Assembly (NCBI RefSeq): GCF_024206495.1
Contig: NZ_JAMBPQ010000001.1
Span: forward strand, 186,001-250,000
Origin: Paraburkholderia sp. CNPSo 3272
GTDB lineage: Bacteria; Pseudomonadota; Gammaproteobacteria; Burkholderiales; Burkholderiaceae
Direction: 5' to 3'
Length of the DNA: 64,000 bases
Below, piece by piece: positions 61,624 to 64,000 of the stretch. The translations under genes and the position numbers were made by a program. Every line of letters begins with the position of its first letter. Position 1 is the first letter of the stretch. The notes under the pieces are model-generated. The model made no database searches. It saw nothing but the letters and a program-made list of their open reading frames with translations, and was not told the DNA's origin.

Positions 61624-61830
61624 ATGAACTTCAAACTGTTGTCCGTCTACCATCCGTACGCGGTCGCCCCAACGCAGTTGCGCGTCGATCTGGCGATCGT
61701 GCTGCGCGGCGAAGAAGATGCGCGCGACGAAGGAACAATCAGCGTGTGGATCGAGCCAGCGGATGTGAAAACCGCAACGCTGGGCGAGATCGAGGAACTT
61801 GCGATCGCCCGCGCCCGCGCGATTACCTGA
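61624..61830 (+). CDS. Small protein coded against the early operon
   Basis: 68 residues: MNFKLLSVYHPYAVAPTQLR then VDLAIVLRGEEDARDEGTISVWIEPADVKTATLGEIEELAIARARAIT, a plausible small alpha/beta fold. Opposite in direction to its neighbours; a structured leader precedes it. It could be expressed in the lysogen. Its end overlaps the 37-residue gene on the other strand by eight bases. Function unknown. Confidence 0.55.
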   Translation: MNFKLLSVYHPYAVAPTQLRVDLAIVLRGEEDARDEGTISVWIEPADVKTATLGEIEELAIARARAIT

Positions 61831-61936
61831 CCGTAATGCGCCACATCGCGCCGCCCTGTCGAGTTTCTTCACGCAGGGCGCGCTGCACCGCCGGGCGAAT
61901 CAGCCAAAGCACGAAGCGCGCATACAGGTCCTTCAT
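61823..61936 (-). CDS. Very small early gene after Cro-like gene
   Basis: 37 residues: MKDLYARFVLWLIRPAVQRAL then REETRQGGAMWRITVR. GGGAGG lies nine bases upstream inside the Cro-like gene's end; the start is one base after that stop. Amphipathic helix; no family. Confidence 0.5.
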   Translation of the reverse strand: MKDLYARFVLWLIRPAVQRALREETRQGGAMWRITVR

Positions 61937-61937
61937 T

Positions 61938-62162
61938 TCAGACTGCCTCCCTTTTTGCGGTCTGTTCAGCATGCTGAGCGACATCGGAGAACACCTCCGG
62001 CTGCGTCAGGCGAAGCGTGTGCAGGCGCGCGCGCGGAATCCCATTGCGCCGCCATTGCGAAACTGCGGCGGGGTCGACATCAAAAATACGCGCAACCTCG
62101 CCCGTGCCACCGAGGCTATCGATGATTCGATCCGCTTCCAGAGCGACTGTTGACTTGTCCAT
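61938..62162 (-). CDS. Cro-like (YdaS-type) helix-turn-helix regulator
   Basis: 74 residues from ATG 62162. ADRIIDSLGGTGEVARIFDVDPAAVSQWRRNGIPRARLHTL is the YdaS/Cro helix-turn-helix, with recognition helix at about 27-37. First gene of the leftward early operon, divergent from the repressor across the two operators at 62171-62207. Likely the lytic switch protein. Confidence 0.85.
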   Translation of the reverse strand: MDKSTVALEADRIIDSLGGTGEVARIFDVDPAAVSQWRRNGIPRARLHTLRLTQPEVFSDVAQHAEQTAKREAV

Positions 62163-62170
62163 GGTGAAAT

Positions 62171-62207
62171 TTAAGCACACTTAACACCAAAAGTGAAGTG
62201 CACTTAA
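62171..62207. promoter_or_regulatory. Phage operator pair between Cro-like and repressor genes (OR-like)
   Basis: TTAAGCACACTTAA at 62171-62184 and TGAAGTGCACTTAA at 62194-62207 share the form TTAAG-N4-CTTAA, centres 23 bases apart, within the 68-base divergent promoter region. Confidence 0.82.
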
Positions 62208-62230
62208 CTTGGAAAGTTTAGCCTACTGAA

Positions 62231-62695
62231 ATGAATGAGCTAGATACCTTTGTAGGGCGCCTTCTGCACGCGAAGAAAATTCGTGAGGCAGAGCTTGGCG
62301 CATCCATCGGCAACAAGGAGATTGCCTCCAAGGCGGAGGTTTCGCCTTCTGCGATCTCTCAGTGGATGCATGGCAACGTGAACACGGAGAACCTCAAGGC
62401 TGCGCATGTATTTCGCGTAGCCCGGTTTCTGCGTGTGAGGCCCGACTGGCTATGGGACAGACGCGGATCTATGCGAGACGCATTGGACGAGTTGCCCGAT
62501 TCCGCAAAAGGACTACTCAATGACCTCAAGAGAGCGTCAGCACAAGGCGTTGCCGAGATAGCAATACCAGCTATGCAGGGCGCATTAGATGCCGTTCTTA
62601 AGTTGAATGAGCAATCTCGTGCCCAGCTGCTCGACATGAATGCGCCGACCCCTCCAGGGGGCTCAGATTCCAGTCGAAAACCGCGGCGTACCTGA
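62231..62695 (+). CDS. CI-like phage repressor without self-cleavage domain
   Basis: 154 residues. Helix-turn-helix at about residues 26-55 (NKEIASKAEVSPSAISQWMHGNVNTENLKAAHVFRVARFL, then RPDWLWDRRGSM). After residue 75 there is a helical segment and a polar tail ending in the SDSSRKPRRT segment; no S24 peptidase Ser/Lys dyad or Ala-Gly cleavage site. It should bind the four TTAAG-N4-CTTAA operators. Unlike lambda CI it cannot be cleaved through RecA, so another route to induction is needed. The last 98 bases overlap the convergent gene. Confidence 0.83.
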   Translation: MNELDTFVGRLLHAKKIREAELGASIGNKEIASKAEVSPSAISQWMHGNVNTENLKAAHVFRVARFLRVRPDWLWDRRGSMRDALDELPDSAKGLLNDLKRASAQGVAEIAIPAMQGALDAVLKLNEQSRAQLLDMNAPTPPGGSDSSRKPRRT

Positions 62696-62897
62696 ACACT
62701 CCGACATCCCCTGTGCGGGCCGCATAACCCCTCACCGGCGCGCCGAGCAACTCAACATCCCAGTCGAAATCGGGCGATTCATGCCGCCCGATGACACGGA
62801 CAATCATGCCTATATGGTCCGGGTTCATGCATCGACTGACGATCGCCATCCCTCCTGGTTTTACCGCTCCGCCCACCCCACTCGCTAGCGCTCTCAT
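62598..62897 (-). CDS. Small LexA-controlled protein convergent with the repressor (candidate anti-repressor)
   Basis: 99 residues from ATG 62897, behind GGGGAAG; a second ATG in frame starts MAIVSRCMNPDHIGMIVRVIG. The fold looks like a small beta barrel (DWDVELLGAPVRGYAARTGDVG, then AAVFDWNLSPLEG), common in Burkholderia phages but without assigned function. A LexA box lies 40-55 bases upstream. Its transcript would run into the 3' end of the repressor gene. Anti-repressor action by protein or by antisense is inferred. Confidence 0.65.
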   Translation of the reverse strand: MRALASGVGGAVKPGGMAIVSRCMNPDHIGMIVRVIGRHESPDFDWDVELLGAPVRGYAARTGDVGVFRYAAVFDWNLSPLEGSAHSCRAAGHEIAHST

Positions 62898-62936
62898 CGC
62901 TACTTCCCCGTTCTCTCGCCTTCTGTTCTCAAAATA

Positions 62937-62952
62937 CTGTATGGATGTACAG
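62937..62952 (-). promoter_or_regulatory. LexA box in the phage switch region
   Basis: Perfect CTGT-N8-ACAG (CTGTATGGATGTACAG), upstream of the leftward gene at 62598-62897 and next to the operator at 62981. It could control the leftward gene, the rightward operon or both. Confidence 0.8.
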
Positions 62953-62980
62953 TATGGCGATGCGAAAGCCATTCGTCAAT

Positions 62981-63027
62981 TTAAGTCAGCTTAAATTTTG
63001 TTGCGCCTCTATATTAAGTGTGCTTAA
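62981..63027. promoter_or_regulatory. Phage operator pair before the rightward early operon (OL-like)
   Basis: TTAAGTCAGCTTAA at 62981-62994 and TTAAGTGTGCTTAA at 63014-63027; the second is the exact reverse complement of the operator at 62171. Centres are 33 bases apart. A TATATT at about 63010-63015 may be the -10 of the rightward promoter. Confidence 0.82.
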
Positions 63028-63049
63028 ATTCGCTTCACGCACTCACCGA

Positions 63050-63156
63050 AGCACTGAGCGGGAGCGCCTGAAGCACCAGTCGTCGCGGCGACTTCCCAAA
63101 AATAGCCCGTATGGTCTCCTTCAGGTTGTGTGAACGAGGCGCTCCCGCTCAGTGCT
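63050..63156 (+). other. Leader with 20-bp perfect inverted repeat
   Basis: Arms 63050-63069 and 63137-63156 are perfectly complementary and enclose 67 bases with a smaller GTCG/CGAC hairpin. It lies between the OL-like operators and the first rightward gene, so it would be transcribed as a large stem. Possible antitermination or attenuation element, or a small RNA. Confidence 0.7.
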
Positions 63157-63180
63157 GCGAATTAATTGGAGCTTGAGGAC

Positions 63181-63660
63181 ATGGCAACAATTCTGACCGA
63201 CGAGCGCCGAACGGCTCTCGGCTCGCTGATCAGCGAGTGGTTTGGCAAACTCGATTCCGACGGCGGAAAGCAATCGGACGATGGCCGGATCATTCGCGCG
63301 TTCGACTACACCGATTCGCGCAACATCGATCTGCTGATCGACGAAGCAATCGCGCCGGCAATCGCTGACGCAGTGCAGTGCGCGCTCGTCGCGCAGGCAA
63401 ATACGGTCCCGCTCACGGTGCTCAACGCCCTGCGCTTCTATGCGAGCGGCGACCACTTCAGCATCGACGACGATCATCAGCAGTTCGACACGGTCAGCGG
63501 CGAGCCGCAAAACTGGTTGTTCAGCGAACGCGACGACGACTGCACGATGGTCGAAAACGGTGGCATCGCGAAGGCCGTTCTGCGCGGCTTCAATGGTGGC
63601 TTCGAAGAAGCGCCGACCGCGATCGAAGGCGAAGTTCTGCGTGCGCGAGTCGAAGCATGA
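63181..63660 (+). CDS. First gene of the rightward early operon, hypothetical
   Basis: 159 residues from ATG 63181 after GGAG/GAGG. ATILTDERRTALGSLISEWFGKLDSD at the N-terminus, a helical middle (NIDLLIDEAIAPAIADAVQCALVAQA) and an acidic C-half (FYASGDHFSIDDDHQQFDTVSGEPQNWLFSERDDD). No family recognised. It sits where lambda has N, but it is acidic rather than Arg-rich, so an N role is unlikely. Confidence 0.7.
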   Translation: MATILTDERRTALGSLISEWFGKLDSDGGKQSDDGRIIRAFDYTDSRNIDLLIDEAIAPAIADAVQCALVAQANTVPLTVLNALRFYASGDHFSIDDDHQQFDTVSGEPQNWLFSERDDDCTMVENGGIAKAVLRGFNGGFEEAPTAIEGEVLRARVEA

Positions 63661-63803
63661 ACCGCGCTGCTTGCGATAACGCTCTGCTCGCCGCGTGCGA
63701 TGAACTGTACGGCAAGCTGGCACGCGCCGCGGCTGTCGGCCTGCTCGGCGTCGCTGTCGGCGTGACCTGGTATGTGCTGGTCGGCCTGCGCGTAGGTGCC
63801 TGA
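63657..63803 (+). CDS. Small membrane protein of the early operon
   Basis: 48 residues, ATG overlapping the previous stop (ATGA). MNRAACDNALLAACDELYGK then one transmembrane segment (AAAVGLLGVAVGVTWYVLVGL). The stop overlaps the next start as TGATG. Function unknown. Confidence 0.65.
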   Translation: MNRAACDNALLAACDELYGKLARAAAVGLLGVAVGVTWYVLVGLRVGA

Positions 63804-63937
63804 TGGAAACGATCAAACTCGCCGGCCGTCTCTGCATCGCTGGCGTCGTCGTAATCGGCCTTCTGGCGTTTCAGGCTCAGATGCATGAGCGTGAAACGGC
63901 ATTCGAGGCCCACTGCAGCAAGCATCGCTGCACCTGA
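63803..63937 (+). CDS. Small membrane protein of the early operon
   Basis: 44 residues. One transmembrane segment (GRLCIAGVVVIGLLAFQAQM) then HERETAFEAHCSKHRCT with His and Cys residues. Coupled to the preceding gene by TGATG. Function unknown. Confidence 0.6.
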   Translation: METIKLAGRLCIAGVVVIGLLAFQAQMHERETAFEAHCSKHRCT

Positions 63938-63955
63938 TCCCGAAAAGGCTCACCA

Positions 63956-64000
63956 ATGGACATCGTAGAAGCAGTTTGTATCGCAGTCCTTATCGGTTTT
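63956..64000 (+). CDS. Start of a further early gene (cut by window edge)
   Basis: ATG 63956 opens MDIVEAVCIAVLIGF before the sequence ends; hydrophobic, probably another small membrane protein. Partial. Confidence 0.4.
   Translation, partial: MDIVEAVCIAVLIGF

Larger units (their letters stand above)
27300..64000. mobile_element. Lambdoid siphovirus prophage (left part; right end outside window)
   Basis: A continuous set of cargo, lysis, tail, head, packaging, replication and switch genes starts just after tRNA-His and runs to the window edge. The order of late genes (HNH-terS-terL-portal-protease-capsid, then tail, then lysis) is that of HK97/lambda-type phages. No integrase, excisionase or right attachment site lies inside the window; they should follow the rightward early genes that start at 63181. 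The exact left boundary is inferred from the tRNA 3' end. Confidence 0.93.

Noticed and set aside
63181..63660. Antiterminator N
   Set aside because: Position fits, but the protein is acidic with no Arg-rich RNA-binding N-terminus.

Overview
The left 27.3 kb is core chromosome of a Burkholderia-type betaproteobacterium (Burkholderia, Paraburkholderia or Caballeronia). The signs are high GC, a rpsF-priB-rpsR-rplI cluster next to dnaB, a gcl-hyi-glxR glyoxylate operon, a sbp-cysT-cysW-cysA operon with a CysB-type regulator, lexA with two perfect CTGT-N8-ACAG boxes, a NodI/NodJ-type ABC exporter, and dusA followed by tRNA-His(GTG).

From just after tRNA-His to the end of the window (about 36.7 kb) lies one lambdoid siphovirus prophage. 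Its integrase end is outside the window. Next to the tRNA come rightward cargo genes: a two-gene operon of a repeat-helical protein and a HEPN-type putative RNase, a small gene under a LexA box, and a three-helix membrane protein. The late operon runs leftward (read right to left): HNH, terS, terL, portal, ClpP-type protease, HK97-type capsid, connectors, tail tube, G/GT with a programmed -1 frameshift, tape measure, M, an S74 self-cleaving fibre, L, K, I, J, fibre accessory genes, holin, SAR endolysin, Rz with nested Rz1, and a lipoprotein.

The late operon starts at a consensus promoter (53700-53728) followed within about 60 nt by a strong terminator, as at lambda pR'-tR'. A Q-like gene sits at the end of the leftward early operon. 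Four more intrinsic terminators lie at gene-block boundaries inside the late operon. A 657-residue lipoprotein gene is inserted on the opposite strand between the Q-like gene and the late promoter.

The early leftward operon carries Cro-like and CII-like regulators, an O-like replication protein whose gene holds iteron-like repeats, and many short, translationally coupled accessory genes. The repressor gene (62231-62695) encodes only a helix-turn-helix protein with no LexA-type self-cleavage domain. It is flanked by two pairs of TTAAG-N4-CTTAA operators. A small gene converging on and overlapping the repressor has a LexA box upstream, so induction may go through a LexA-controlled anti-repression step. 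The rightward early operon begins after a leader with a 20-bp perfect inverted repeat and continues past the window edge.

Most promising for new biology: the helical-repeat/HEPN pair, the LexA-controlled switch around a non-cleavable repressor, and the structured leader at 63050-63156.
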